The notes under the pieces were generated by a model, which made no database searches, had not been told where the DNA came from, and saw only the letters and a program-made list of their open reading frames with translations. Positions 40,400-49,833 of a stretch of 64,000 bases of DNA are shown piece by piece (position 1 is the first letter of the stretch; the number at the start of each line of letters is the position of its first letter). The position numbers and the translations under genes were made by a program. Source of the DNA: Fictibacillus sp. b24 (GTDB taxonomy: Bacteria; Bacillota; Bacilli; Bacillales; Fictibacillaceae); contig NZ_JAUCES010000005.1 of assembly GCF_030348825.1 (NCBI RefSeq), positions 744,001 through 808,000 of the forward strand. The letters run 5' to 3'.

Positions 40400-41434
40400 T
40401 TGATAAAAGAATGGAACTTATTACGTGCAATTGCTTGTTTGAGTATTGTCTTTTTGCATAGTACATCGCAGGTTGGCTTAGCGATGGGCTTTCCTAAAAC
40501 TGAGTATTATCAGTTATTAAGAACAATACTTTGTTATGCTACTCCAACATTTGTAGTTTTATCCGAAGTGATTCTGGCTAACCGTTATCCAGATAAACTT
40601 CCTGAAAAGTTTTGGACGAAACGTTTAAAATGGATTTTTGCTCCCTATCTTTCTTTTTCAGTTATAGATGCGCTTGTAAGTTATAAGATGAACCCTAATT
40701 TTGATTTGGGAGAAAAGATTCTAAAAAATATTTTCTTAGGAGAGTTTGAAGGATATTTTGTTCTAATTATTTTTCAGTTTTACATCTTGCATTATTTTGT
40801 TACTAAGTACAAAATTTCTATGAACTTACTGATTCCAGTTAGTATTCTTGCTATGATCTTTCATTTTAAAATACTTGAAGGAAATATTGCTTTCGTAAGA
40901 GAACATATAGCGTTCTTTAAGATTCCTTTTACAGCCTGGTTTGCATATTTTACTCTTGCTTATGTAATAGGGAAGAATTATAAACGGTTATCTGAGACTT
41001 TTTTGAGATATAAATGGTTTACGCTTTTAGGTGTACTTTTATCAATTGTAATCGTGTTTGTGTTATTTAAAGCAGGTTATACAAGTGTAGGATCTCGACG
41101 AATCGATATGCTGCCCCTTACAATCATGTTAAGTGTTGCTGTGTTTGCTTGGGGACAATTGATTCCAAACTTCAAATTTGTAAATATAATTAGCAATTAT
41201 TCTTTTGGTATTTACTTGATTCACTGGCAAGTTCAACGCTATTGGGGAGCTAGTATTGCTGAATTATTTAATGGTACGTTTACTCGTGTATTGGGCGTAT
41301 TCATTATTTCCTTAATCATAAGTATGTCCATAATATTTATTATTTCTAAACTTCCGTTTGGTTCTTATATAGTAGGGAATGTAAATCGGAAATTACCGAG
41401 AACTAAAAGAGTAAAAGTAAATGATGCAGCTTAA
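40400..41434 (+). CDS. Membrane acyltransferase, AT3 family
   Basis: This 344-aa integral membrane protein has about ten helices. The first helix carries EWNLLRAIACLSIVFLHST with the conserved Arg and His of acyltransferase-3 enzymes, and a late helix has FGIYLIHWQVQ. It should transfer an acetyl or other acyl group to an extracellular sugar, but the acceptor is unknown. The start is a TTG with GAGGGA 5 bases upstream. It is more AT-rich than neighbouring housekeeping genes. It lacks the SGNH domain found in the OatA-like protein at 23741. Confidence 0.82.
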   Translation: MIKEWNLLRAIACLSIVFLHSTSQVGLAMGFPKTEYYQLLRTILCYATPTFVVLSEVILANRYPDKLPEKFWTKRLKWIFAPYLSFSVIDALVSYKMNPNFDLGEKILKNIFLGEFEGYFVLIIFQFYILHYFVTKYKISMNLLIPVSILAMIFHFKILEGNIAFVREHIAFFKIPFTAWFAYFTLAYVIGKNYKRLSETFLRYKWFTLLGVLLSIVIVFVLFKAGYTSVGSRRIDMLPLTIMLSVAVFAWGQLIPNFKFVNIISNYSFGIYLIHWQVQRYWGASIAELFNGTFTRVLGVFIISLIISMSIIFIISKLPFGSYIVGNVNRKLPRTKRVKVNDAA

Positions 41435-41460
41435 ACGGAAATCAAAGTTTTTTTATTTTG

Positions 41461-41489
41461 AGGCACAGCTAAATTGGCTGTGCCTTTTA
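41461..41489 (+). terminator. Terminator of the acyltransferase gene
   Basis: AGGCACAGC (41461-41469) pairs with GCTGTGCCT (41477-41485), followed by T residues. Confidence 0.88.
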
Positions 41490-41503
41490 ACTATGTTGCA
41501 CTT

Positions 41504-41560
41504 GAAAGTGGTTGGATTCCGTTCCAGGTGCTCGCTTTCTGCGGGGCAGGGGGTGAGCCA
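41504..41560. repeat. GC-rich Bacillus-type intergenic repeat, copy 1 (partial)
   Basis: The stretch starts GAAAGTGGTTG and continues CCAGGTGCTCGCTTTC and GCGGGGC ... GGTGAGCC. It matches the first 60 bases of the copy at 50970. The remaining 260 bases up to the DinB gene do not match clearly and hold no gene that I can support. Confidence 0.7.
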
Positions 41561-41820
41561 CATTCGTAAGTTTTACTTTTAAGTGTCACACCTACACGCT
41601 TCAAGGAAGTTTACTTGCTTCTGCGTCTATAAGTTAAGCTATCGTAGTAAGCTTCCTCGTCGCATGCCTAAGCTTCTCATGTGGTAGGTACACACCTTGC
41701 ACTACAAATAAGAAAATTAAAAAAGCACCTTTTAGAAAAGAGCCTGAATAAAAGAAAAAAGGATTCCACCATAAACCAAGCGAAACTGTAAAGTAAATCA
41801 CCGTTTAGGAGGCATTCCAA

Positions 41821-42297
41821 ATGAAAAACGAGATCCTTTTAAAACAACTAGCTGCATTCCGCCATAATACGTTGAGCGCGGTGGAAGGCTTGACGGAAGA
41901 GGAAGCTGATTTTGTACCAGAAGGATTCAATAACAACATCCGCTGGAACTTGGGGCATATTTTTCTTGATCAATATGATTGGCTGTACCACAAGACGCGA
42001 GAAGACAATCCGGCTCCTAAACATTATCGCGAGCTTTTCGGTTATGGCACGAAGCCTGAGAATTGGCAGCAGACTCCTCCGACGCTTCAGGAACTGCGCC
42101 ACCGGTTGATGGAGCAAGTTCAAGTGATTCAGCAGCAATTTGGTCACCGTCTTGATCAAGAACTAGACGAACCGACTGAACTTGGCATGAGCACATTTGC
42201 AGAAGTGCTGCCTCGCACGTTTTATCATGAAGGTCTTCACATGGGGACAATCCTTGCAATTCGTAAAGCGATCTCCCTTCAAAAACAGCACAGCTGA
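41821..42297 (+). CDS. DinB-family protein (DUF664-like)
   Basis: This 158-aa four-helix-bundle protein has three conserved metal-binding His residues: one in WNLGHIFLDQ (near residue 46) and two in FYHEGLHMGTI (near 135 and 139). DinB proteins are metal-dependent, often thiol-linked enzymes of mostly unknown substrate. GGAGG lies 9 bases before the ATG. It stands alone between the repeat region and a bidirectional terminator. Confidence 0.88.
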   Translation: MKNEILLKQLAAFRHNTLSAVEGLTEEEADFVPEGFNNNIRWNLGHIFLDQYDWLYHKTREDNPAPKHYRELFGYGTKPENWQQTPPTLQELRHRLMEQVQVIQQQFGHRLDQELDEPTELGMSTFAEVLPRTFYHEGLHMGTILAIRKAISLQKQHS

Positions 42298-42307
42298 AAT
42301 AACGAAT

Positions 42308-42341
42308 AAAAAAGTGCAGACGCTATGTCTACACTTTTTTT
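42308..42341. terminator. Bidirectional terminator between DinB gene and the fusion gene
   Basis: AAAGTG and AGAC pair with GTCT and CACTTT, with an A run on the left and a T run on the right. It overlaps the last codons of the minus-strand gene. Confidence 0.85.
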
Positions 42342-44194
42342 ACTGCTTCCAACTTAGAAATATTTTGCGTTCGCCGCTCACCTCTCATATTCAAATAAGA
42401 ATAGGAGTACACCAAACCTACCAAGTAAAAGACAAACAACAGATAAGCAGGTGAGAGGTGGAAGTGGTTGTCGTAGCCGATCATAAAGTGCGTTCCCACT
42501 CCAGTCAGGAAACCTGGTAAACCACCAAGCGCAAGTGTCCACCAAATCCATTTAGCACCTTCACGATATCCCCATAAAGCAATCGTCAGCAAAAGAAAGC
42601 CTTCCGAAATCAGAGCCCCTCCAAATCCAGCGCGGTCGTGCGCGATCAGTGGTATGAGCTTATCATTGAACGACGAAATTTGATCAGGTGTTAGCGAAAA
42701 GAACATTAAATCCTCGTTTACAAAAACGCCGTTCATTCCGATGATTGAAATCACAATGCCAGCAGAGAGCAAACAGATGCCTGAAATCACAAAAAGACTT
42801 TGTCCAAGCTGACTTCTTTTCCACGCTGCCGAATTGTGAAGGTTCACGGCTTTACTTCCAATGGGAAGATTTCTAGATCGATAAAGTCCGTAAAGAAAAA
42901 ACGGAAGAATGATTAAATAATAAATAAAATGCAGCTTGTCGAAATATCCGAAGCCCATAAAGTAAAAAATGTTTAAAAAGCCAAGGAATGCGGCAATCAC
43001 GTATGCTTTTTTCGCCCAATGCTCTCCTTTTCGAATGCCATGATAGGAAAGCTGCATGAACATAAAACCCGCTGAGATCATAACTCCGGCCAGACAGATC
43101 CGGTCATGAGACATGAAGTGAAACAGGTGATGGTTAAATGCCATGATTTCTTCTTTTTGTATGCCTAAGTAATGCTCATCATACGGTAAAAGAACTTCTG
43201 TCAGACCGATGATCAATGCGATGATGCCCGCGATAAAAACGCCAAGTCCCATCAGGAAAAAGGATATCCATCCAGTTGCCTGTTCCCCTGCGACCTCATC
43301 ATCTTTTTCATATAGGTAACGCTCGTTAATTCTTTTCGGCAGACCTGGGCCTGAAAAAACAAACCCGCTATGAAGCTGTATGAGGGAGGCACCGCAATTG
43401 AAAAGTTCCATCGCGTCATTTGGATCATGAACGCCGCCTGATGCTATGATCGGCTTGTTGTAGGGTAATAGCTGTTGAATGCTTTCTTTTAATAATGGCA
43501 ATTCGGATTTACCGAGAGTGAGGCCACCGCCGTCTTTTTTAATGCCTTCACGGATTAAGAAACCATCTGCTTCTATATCCTTGTCTGCCGATTTCAATGT
43601 TTCATGAGTGAACTCCACAAAAAGAGGTTTGGAGGAGACGTGGCGAATTCGCTCTAAATAAAGGGTTGCAGTTTCTTTAAGGATAAAGAAATCAGCATAA
43701 TCATCGAGCTTCTGAACTAGCTCGACGAACTCCGCTTCCGTTTCCCCATGTATTACGATTCCGATTGGTATGCTTCTCTTAATTGTCTTCAGTTTTTCGA
43801 GAGCAGCATCAAGACCCAAATTGCTATTCAAATGCTGGTACCACAACGTTTCTTCATCTACTCGTCTTAAGATCGGTTTCTCCAAAGACTGAGGTTCAAC
43901 CGATACAGGACCAATCTCGATAAAACCAAAACCAAGGTTAGCATAAGCAGACGTTCCGTTTAGCCTTGGATCTAGCGCACCGCTAATTCCAACGGGCGAT
44001 GGAAATTTGATGCCGGCCGCGTTTTGCGCTAACTTTTCACTCGGCTTCATGTGACCAAAAAACTGAATGATTTTTTCACCAAACGGCAGCTTAGCGAGCG
44101 TGTTCATCGTATGCAGCGTAAGGTCGCGGCTTGTTTCAGGTTTCATCCGAAACAGCAGCGGTTTGAAAAATGTATGATAAGACCAATCTGGCAT
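42329..44194 (-). CDS. Dihydroorotate-dehydrogenase-like protein fused to a membrane domain
   Basis: About 621 aa. Residues 1-310 follow the class 2 dihydroorotate dehydrogenase plan: the N-terminal FFKPLLFRMKPETSRDLTLHTMNTL, then FPSPVGISGALDPRLNG, GFIEIGPVSVEPQ, and the flavin-phosphate region KPIIASGGVHDPNDAMELFNCGASLIQLHSGFVFSGPGL (in parts). From about 320 on there are roughly ten hydrophobic helices with an internal duplication: SHDRICLAGVMISAGFMFMQ near 380 and AHDRAGFGGALISEGFLLLT near 540. The asparagine-rich substrate motif of true PyrD is altered, so the enzyme may use another substrate. The start at 44194 follows AAAAGGA by 9 bases. Confidence 0.78.
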   Translation of the reverse strand: MPDWSYHTFFKPLLFRMKPETSRDLTLHTMNTLAKLPFGEKIIQFFGHMKPSEKLAQNAAGIKFPSPVGISGALDPRLNGTSAYANLGFGFIEIGPVSVEPQSLEKPILRRVDEETLWYQHLNSNLGLDAALEKLKTIKRSIPIGIVIHGETEAEFVELVQKLDDYADFFILKETATLYLERIRHVSSKPLFVEFTHETLKSADKDIEADGFLIREGIKKDGGGLTLGKSELPLLKESIQQLLPYNKPIIASGGVHDPNDAMELFNCGASLIQLHSGFVFSGPGLPKRINERYLYEKDDEVAGEQATGWISFFLMGLGVFIAGIIALIIGLTEVLLPYDEHYLGIQKEEIMAFNHHLFHFMSHDRICLAGVMISAGFMFMQLSYHGIRKGEHWAKKAYVIAAFLGFLNIFYFMGFGYFDKLHFIYYLIILPFFLYGLYRSRNLPIGSKAVNLHNSAAWKRSQLGQSLFVISGICLLSAGIVISIIGMNGVFVNEDLMFFSLTPDQISSFNDKLIPLIAHDRAGFGGALISEGFLLLTIALWGYREGAKWIWWTLALGGLPGFLTGVGTHFMIGYDNHFHLSPAYLLFVFYLVGLVYSYSYLNMRGERRTQNISKLEAVKKV

Positions 44195-44352
44195 AAGTGA
44201 CACTCCTTTTTATGCCTTTTTTTATAAGTGTAACGTAAAAACTGGGTTGAAATTCAAATTTTTTCGGCATAGATCTTAATATTTGTTTTCTTCCACCAGA
44301 ATCTGTTTTATGAGCAGGATTTCATTAAGCTTTAGGGAACTAATCAATAACA

Positions 44353-44366
44353 CGAAAACGCTTACA
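44353..44366 (+). promoter_or_regulatory. Catabolite repression (cre) site
   Basis: CGAAAACGCTTACA matches the consensus TGWAARCGYTWNCW at 13 of 14 positions. It lies 40 bp before the acyl-CoA ligase gene, so CcpA would repress that gene on good carbon sources. Confidence 0.6.
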
Positions 44367-44405
44367 CTAATGACTATGTTTACTATTTAAGGAGGAGAAG
44401 TAGTT

Positions 44406-46034
44406 ATGATGATGAATGTGCCATTTCGAGTGACAAGTATGCTGGAGCATACGGAGCGTTATTTTGCAAAAAAAGAGGTAACGAGCCGCACGATGTCGGG
44501 AATCAGAAAGTTCAGTTACCGGGAGATTGGTGAACGAACACGCAGGCTTTCGAGCGCGCTAAAACGTCTTGGTGTTAAAAAAGGTGAGCGGGTTGGAACA
44601 CTTGCATGGAACCACCATCGCCATTTGGAAGCGTATTTTGCTATCCCGGGTGTTGAAGCTGTCCTTCACACGATTAATATCAGACTTTCTCCTCAGCATA
44701 TCGCATACATTATCAATCACGCGGATGACCAGGTTTTATTAGTAGATCAGGACATTCTTCCTCTAGTTGAAGCCATAAAAGACCATATTCCAAATGTGAA
44801 AGCGTATATTTTGATGACGGATGAGGACGAGCTGCCTCAGTCACCTCTTCAGCCTCTCTATCATTATGAAAAACTTCTAGAAACAGGTGACCCGGCTTAT
44901 GAGTTTCCGCAACATGTAGATGAAAATGACCCAGTTGGGATGTGCTACACGTCTGCTACAACTGGAAATCCAAAAGGAGTCACGTACACGCATCGATCGA
45001 CGGTGCTTCATTCCATGTCGCTCGGACTTGCTGATGGCGGTTCTGTTTCGGAAAGTGATATTCTTATGCCGGTTGTGCCGATGTTCCACGTAAATGCTTG
45101 GGGACTTCCGTATGCGGCAACCTGGTTCGGTTCGAAGCAAGTGATGCCTGGACCGCGATTCACACCACAGCTTTTAGCGGAACTGATTGAGATGGAAAAA
45201 GTAACCTTTGCTGCAGGTGTACCAACGATCTGGATGGGTCTTCTTCAAGAACTTGAACAGAACAGCTATGATACTTCTAGTCTTCGAGCAGTTATTTGCG
45301 GAGGGTCAGCAGCACCTAAAGGAATGATTAAAACGTTCCAGGAAAATCATAACATCCCGTTCATGCATGCTTATGGTATGACGGAAACGAGTCCGCTCGT
45401 TATAGCAACTCGTCTAAAAACCTATCAAATGGACATGGACGAAGAAACGAAACTAGATTACAAAGCAAAGCAGGGCTATGTGGTGCAGGGTGTTGAAATG
45501 AAAGTAATCGGCGCGAACGGGGAAGTGAAGTGGGACGGAAACGAGATGGGCGAGCTGCTGCTCCGTTCGAACTGGATTGCAAATGAATATTATAAAGACG
45601 ATCGATCGGATGAGACGTTTATTGACGGCTGGCTTCATACCGGGGATGTTGTGACGGTTGATGAAGAAGGGTTCGTGAAGATCGTCGACCGGACGAAGGA
45701 TCTTATCAAGAGCGGCGGTGAGTGGATATCATCTGTAGATTTAGAGAATGCAATCATGGCGTATCCGGAGGTTTTTGAGGCATCGGTTATTGCGGTTCCG
45801 CATCCAGAGTGGCAGGAACGACCGCTCGCATGTGTGGTGCTGAAGCCTGATATGAAGGGGAAAGTGCAGAAAGAGGATATTTTAGAGTATTTGAAACCGC
45901 AGTTCGCAAAATGGTGGATTCCAGACGATATCGTGTTCATGGATGAAATTCCAAAAACGTCGGTAGGGAAGTTTCTGAAGCGAACGCTGCGCGATCAGCT
46001 GAAGGATCACTATATGACGACGGCGAAATCGTAA
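44406..46034 (+). CDS. Long/medium-chain fatty acid-CoA ligase
   Basis: This 542-aa adenylate-forming enzyme activates fatty acids to acyl-CoA for beta-oxidation. Motifs are YTSATTGNPKGVTYTHRS (P-loop-like, near residue 182), FHVNAWGLPYAA, AYGMTETSP near 325, GWLHTGD near 413, DRTKDLIKSGGEWIS and the C-terminal catalytic Lys in PKTSVGKFLKR. Its likeness is to the AlkK/short-to-long-chain ligase subgroup. GGAGGAG lies 6-8 bases before the start. Control by CcpA is likely from the cre site upstream. A strong terminator follows. Confidence 0.9.
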   Translation: MMMNVPFRVTSMLEHTERYFAKKEVTSRTMSGIRKFSYREIGERTRRLSSALKRLGVKKGERVGTLAWNHHRHLEAYFAIPGVEAVLHTINIRLSPQHIAYIINHADDQVLLVDQDILPLVEAIKDHIPNVKAYILMTDEDELPQSPLQPLYHYEKLLETGDPAYEFPQHVDENDPVGMCYTSATTGNPKGVTYTHRSTVLHSMSLGLADGGSVSESDILMPVVPMFHVNAWGLPYAATWFGSKQVMPGPRFTPQLLAELIEMEKVTFAAGVPTIWMGLLQELEQNSYDTSSLRAVICGGSAAPKGMIKTFQENHNIPFMHAYGMTETSPLVIATRLKTYQMDMDEETKLDYKAKQGYVVQGVEMKVIGANGEVKWDGNEMGELLLRSNWIANEYYKDDRSDETFIDGWLHTGDVVTVDEEGFVKIVDRTKDLIKSGGEWISSVDLENAIMAYPEVFEASVIAVPHPEWQERPLACVVLKPDMKGKVQKEDILEYLKPQFAKWWIPDDIVFMDEIPKTSVGKFLKRTLRDQLKDHYMTTAKS

Positions 46035-46043
46035 AATTAGGTG

Positions 46044-46083
46044 AGAGACCTGCTCAAATTTGATGAGCAGGTCTCTTTTTTTG
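46044..46083 (+). terminator. Terminator of the acyl-CoA ligase gene
   Basis: AGAGACCTGCTC pairs with GAGCAGGTCTCT, followed by seven T residues. Confidence 0.93.
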
Positions 46084-46192
46084 GGTTTTTAAGCTACAAC
46101 TGTATTTTAAAGTCGGATGGAACGCTTCGAGTGTATGTTTAGCGTGCACAAAGTCCTAAATTGTGTGCATGTTAAGTACACGTTAAAATATA

Positions 46193-46237
46193 TCCGCGTA
46201 TAAGACCAATAATTCCGCGTATAAAATTATTTATCCG
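46193..46237. repeat. Short array with 21-bp period (CCGCGTATAA type)
   Basis: TCCGCGTATAA occurs at 46193-46203 and 46214-46224 (period 21), with a degenerate third unit at 46234. Two related GTGTGC-like elements lie 21 bp apart upstream (46142 and 46163). It lies between convergent genes. The rest of the gap up to 46341 shows nothing else. Confidence 0.55.
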
Positions 46238-46341
46238 ATTTTCGACAAATTCCGGCATTTCTGCAGCCACCTGGCGACCGCTCACGACGCTGTCCCCACA
46301 AAAAAACACCATCCTCGTCATTCGAGAACAGTGCCCTTTCA

Positions 46342-46965
46342 TCATTGCACAGCATTCTTTTGATACCAATCGAACGTTTCCGTTACTTCCCAAAAATCGG
46401 AGGCATCTTGATAATCATTAAGCGTAATATCGAGATCATGAAAGATTCGGTGCACACCTTTTAGCGGTTCCACACTCTTCGTTTCTATGCTTCTCTCAAT
46501 CTTCCCAATGGCAACCTCAATATCTGTCTTTAGTGGACCGCCTACATACGGCAAGATTTTTTCTCGTATATCGTTCTCTACTTTTTTTAATTCGGAAGTA
46601 TGGGTGTCGACTTTATAGTTGTTCCATTGGTCGTACCCGAGCCTGCTATTCCAATACTCATGCATAACATTTAATCGTCGTTGTATTTCGGTCTTAGGAA
46701 CCTCGATGGTCGGCTTGAAAATTTCAACGCCGCTTGACTTCTCAGCTTCTTCCACTTCTTCATTTGTAGGAAGATTCACATCAGATGCCGATTTAGCCCC
46801 GAACAGGTAATAATATCCCCACGTTCCAAAGCCTCCTATAATAAAGAAACTTAAAACGAGTGTAAGAATGATGGTTTTGCTTTTATCACTGCGCTGCTGT
46901 TTTTGCAGCTCCAGGTCCTGTCCTTGTCTCGTGTTGCCTGTCCTGTCTAATTCTCCGTTTACCAT
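46342..46965 (-). CDS. Single-pass membrane protein of unknown function
   Basis: This 207-aa protein has a charged, Gln-rich N-terminal tail of about 30 residues (DLELQKQQRSDKSK), one membrane helix (TIILTLVLSFFIIGGFGTWGYYYLF) and an extracellular helical part with many Glu and Lys residues and several Trp. The ribosome binding site GGGAGG is 6 bases before the ATG. I do not recognise a family. It diverges from secA, and the 210-bp gap between them holds the secA promoter. Confidence 0.7.
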   Translation of the reverse strand: MVNGELDRTGNTRQGQDLELQKQQRSDKSKTIILTLVLSFFIIGGFGTWGYYYLFGAKSASDVNLPTNEEVEEAEKSSGVEIFKPTIEVPKTEIQRRLNVMHEYWNSRLGYDQWNNYKVDTHTSELKKVENDIREKILPYVGGPLKTDIEVAIGKIERSIETKSVEPLKGVHRIFHDLDITLNDYQDASDFWEVTETFDWYQKNAVQ

Positions 46966-47107
46966 TCAGAACCTCCCCAATCCATCTTTTTATTATTTTA
47001 CCAAAATTTAGGGTTGTTGTCTGCTCTAAATTATTGAATTTTTCACATAAATAATCGTTCCCAGCATGAATAATGATACAATTCATCTTGAAAAGATTTG
47101 GGATTTC

Positions 47108-47136
47108 TTGTGGCTCGATTCACAAACTGGTAGAAT
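47108..47136 (+). promoter_or_regulatory. Sigma-A promoter of secA
   Basis: TTGTGG (47108-47113), 17 bp, TAGAAT (47131-47136), 44 bp before the start codon. Confidence 0.7.
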
Positions 47137-47179
47137 AGAAGTGGTATATAATTTTCGAAAACAGGGAGCGTTTATTCGG

Positions 47180-49696
47180 ATGATTAGCATTTTGAAAAAG
47201 ATTTTTCCAAGTTCCAATGACCGGACGTTAAATAGATATGAGAGAATTGCGGAAAAAGTAGAGGCTTTAGCTGAAGAGTTTAAGGCTTTAAATGATGAAG
47301 CTTTAGCGAATAAAACAGCTGAGTTCAAGAGCCGTATTGAAAAAGGAGAATCTCTGGATGACCTTCTCCCTGAAGCATTTGCGACTGTGCGTGAAGCATC
47401 AGCTCGTGTTTTAGAAAAGCGCCATTACCCTGTACAGATCATGGGTGCGGTTGCGCTTCATGAAGGTAACATTTCTGAGATGAAAACGGGTGAAGGTAAA
47501 ACACTTGTTGCGACATTGCCTGTTTACCTCAATGCACTTGACGGAAAAGGTGTGCACGTTGTAACGGTCAATGAATATTTGGCTCGTCGTGATGCTGAGC
47601 TGAATAGCCCGTTATTTAACTTTCTTGGGATGACGGTCGGTCTTAACGTATCCGACCTTTCAAAAGAAGAAAAGCGTGAGGCGTATGCTGCAGATATCAC
47701 ATATGGTACGAACAACGAGTTCGGCTTCGACTACCTGCGTGACAACATGGTGGTTTATAAAGAACAAATGGTTCAGCGCCTTAACTATGCGATCGTCGAT
47801 GAAGTTGACTCCATCTTAATTGACGAAGCGCGTACACCGTTGATTATTTCTGGCTCTGCACAGAAATCTACCCAGCTTTATCAAATGGCAAACATGTTTG
47901 TGCGCCAGCTGAAAAAAGACACGGATTATACGGTTGATGAAAAGACGAAGAACGTTCAGTTGACGGAAGATGGGATCAACCGAGCTGAGCAGATGTTCTC
48001 GATCGACAACCTTTATGATTATCAGCATGTAACGCTAAACCACCATATCAATCAGGCATTAAAAGCGAACCTCATCATGCATCGTGACGTGGATTACGTT
48101 GTTCAAGATGGTGAGATCGTAATCGTTGACCCGTTTACTGGACGTTTGATGGCTGGCCGCCGTTACAGCGATGGTCTTCACCAGGCGATCGAAGCGAAGG
48201 AAGGTCTAGAGATTCAGCGTGAGAGCATGACGCTCGCGACGATTACGTTCCAGAACTACTTCCGTATGTACAACAAGCTTGCTGGTATGACTGGTACAGC
48301 GAAAACGGAAGAAGAGGAGTTCCGCAACATCTACAACATGGATGTTATCTGTATTCCAACGAACCGTCCGATCGCGCGTGATGACAGATCGGATCTTATT
48401 TATAAAACTATGCAAGGCAAGTTCAAGGCGATTGCTGCTGAAATCGAAGAGCGCCATAAGACAGGTCAGCCGATCCTTGTTGGTACGGTTGCCGTTGAAA
48501 CGTCTGAACTTCTTTCACAGCTTTTAACGAAGCGTAAAATTAAACATAACGTGTTGAACGCGAAAAACCATGAGCGTGAAGCAGAGATTATTGAAAACGC
48601 AGGTCAGCTTGGCATGGTTACGATCGCGACAAACATGGCGGGGCGTGGTACGGACATCAAGCTTGGGGAAGGTGTTCTTGAAGTTGGCGGCCTTCATATT
48701 CTAGGGACGGAGCGTCACGAATCACGCCGTATCGATAACCAGCTGCGTGGTCGTGCTGGACGTCAAGGAGATCCGGGTTCATCTCGTTTTTATATTTCAA
48801 TGGAAGACGAATTGATGCGTCGATTCGGTTCAGATAACTTGATGACGATGATGGAGCGTCTTGGCATGGATGAAGATACGCCGATCGAGTCTAAAATGGT
48901 TACAAAAGCCGTTGAATCTGCACAAAAACGTGTTGAGGGATCAAACTTTGATGCACGTAAACAGCTTTTACAATATGACGATGTTATGCGTCAGCAGCGT
49001 GAGATCATTTACGCGCAGCGTCAAGATGTACTGGATGCTGAGAACTTAAGTGATATCATTCTGCGCATGATCGATTCCACGATTGACCGTATCGTTACGG
49101 TTCACACACCGGAAGCGGAAGTGCAAGAAGAGTGGAACACGAAAGAGATCGCAGACTATGTGAACGCCGTTATGTTCACTGAGCCTGTGTTCACGGAAAA
49201 AGACTTTTACGGTCTAGATCGTGAAGAGATTATCGAGAAGATTCAAGCGAAAGTGCATGCAGCGTTTGCTGAGAAAGAAACACAGCTTCCTGCAGAACAG
49301 ATCGCTGAATTCGAAAAAGCCGTTATCCTTCGTTCGGTTGACAGCAAGTGGATGGATCATATCGACCAGATGGAACAGCTTCGCCAAGGAATTCACCTTC
49401 GTGCGTACGGCCAAAACGATCCGTTGCGTGAATATCAGTTTGAAGGTTTCGAGATGTTCGAAGCGATGGTTGCTGCGATCGAAGAGGAAGTTACGACTTA
49501 CATTTTAAAATCACAGATCGAGCAAAACATGCAGCGTGAACAAGTGGCTGAAGGTAAAGCTGTTGTTCCGAGCGATAAACAGGAATCATCTAAAAAGAAA
49601 CCGGTTCGCAAAACACAGGACATTAAACGCAATGATCCTTGTCCATGCGGAAGCGGAAAGAAATACAAGCAATGTCACGGAGCAGATCAGGAATAA
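47180..49696 (+). CDS. secA: Preprotein translocase ATPase SecA
   Basis: SecA pushes unfolded preproteins through SecYEG using ATP. From ATG 47180 the protein has 838 aa, the normal Bacillus size. The longer frame from 47066 would run through the promoter. Visible features are Walker [15 protein letters not shown] near residue 100, [19 protein letters not shown], the [12 protein letters not shown] helicase motif, [16 protein letters not shown], and the C-terminal zinc motif [17 protein letters not shown]. It lies downstream of hpf and upstream of prfB, as in B. subtilis. Confidence 0.97.
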   Translation: MISILKKIFPSSNDRTLNRYERIAEKVEALAEEFKALNDEALANKTAEFKSRIEKGESLDDLLPEAFATVREASARVLEKRHYPVQIMGAVALHEGNISEMKTGEGKTLVATLPVYLNALDGKGVHVVTVNEYLARRDAELNSPLFNFLGMTVGLNVSDLSKEEKREAYAADITYGTNNEFGFDYLRDNMVVYKEQMVQRLNYAIVDEVDSILIDEARTPLIISGSAQKSTQLYQMANMFVRQLKKDTDYTVDEKTKNVQLTEDGINRAEQMFSIDNLYDYQHVTLNHHINQALKANLIMHRDVDYVVQDGEIVIVDPFTGRLMAGRRYSDGLHQAIEAKEGLEIQRESMTLATITFQNYFRMYNKLAGMTGTAKTEEEEFRNIYNMDVICIPTNRPIARDDRSDLIYKTMQGKFKAIAAEIEERHKTGQPILVGTVAVETSELLSQLLTKRKIKHNVLNAKNHEREAEIIENAGQLGMVTIATNMAGRGTDIKLGEGVLEVGGLHILGTERHESRRIDNQLRGRAGRQGDPGSSRFYISMEDELMRRFGSDNLMTMMERLGMDEDTPIESKMVTKAVESAQKRVEGSNFDARKQLLQYDDVMRQQREIIYAQRQDVLDAENLSDIILRMIDSTIDRIVTVHTPEAEVQEEWNTKEIADYVNAVMFTEPVFTEKDFYGLDREEIIEKIQAKVHAAFAEKETQLPAEQIAEFEKAVILRSVDSKWMDHIDQMEQLRQGIHLRAYGQNDPLREYQFEGFEMFEAMVAAIEEEVTTYILKSQIEQNMQREQVAEGKAVVPSDKQESSKKKPVRKTQDIKRNDPCPCGSGKKYKQCHGADQE

Positions 49697-49714
49697 TGTA
49701 GGGTTGCGTGTCTA

Positions 49715-49744
49715 AAAGAGAGTTCTTTAATGGAGCTCTCTTTA
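49715..49744 (+). terminator. Terminator-like hairpin after secA
   Basis: AAAGAGAGTTC (49715-49725) pairs with GAGCTCTCTTT (49733-49743) with one G-U pair. The T run is short, so some read-through into prfB is likely. Confidence 0.7.
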
Positions 49745-49833
49745 CGCTTGTAATCAGATGAATCAGGGTTTAATTTGCAAGGAAACCGCATATTTTAAAA
49801 AGTGGAAGAATTATAAAATGAGGTGCAGAGAAT

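Noticed and set aside
47066-47179. N-terminal extension of SecA from 47066
   Set aside because: It covers the TTGTGG-17-TAGAAT promoter, and SecA normally starts at the M of MISILKKIF-like sequence.
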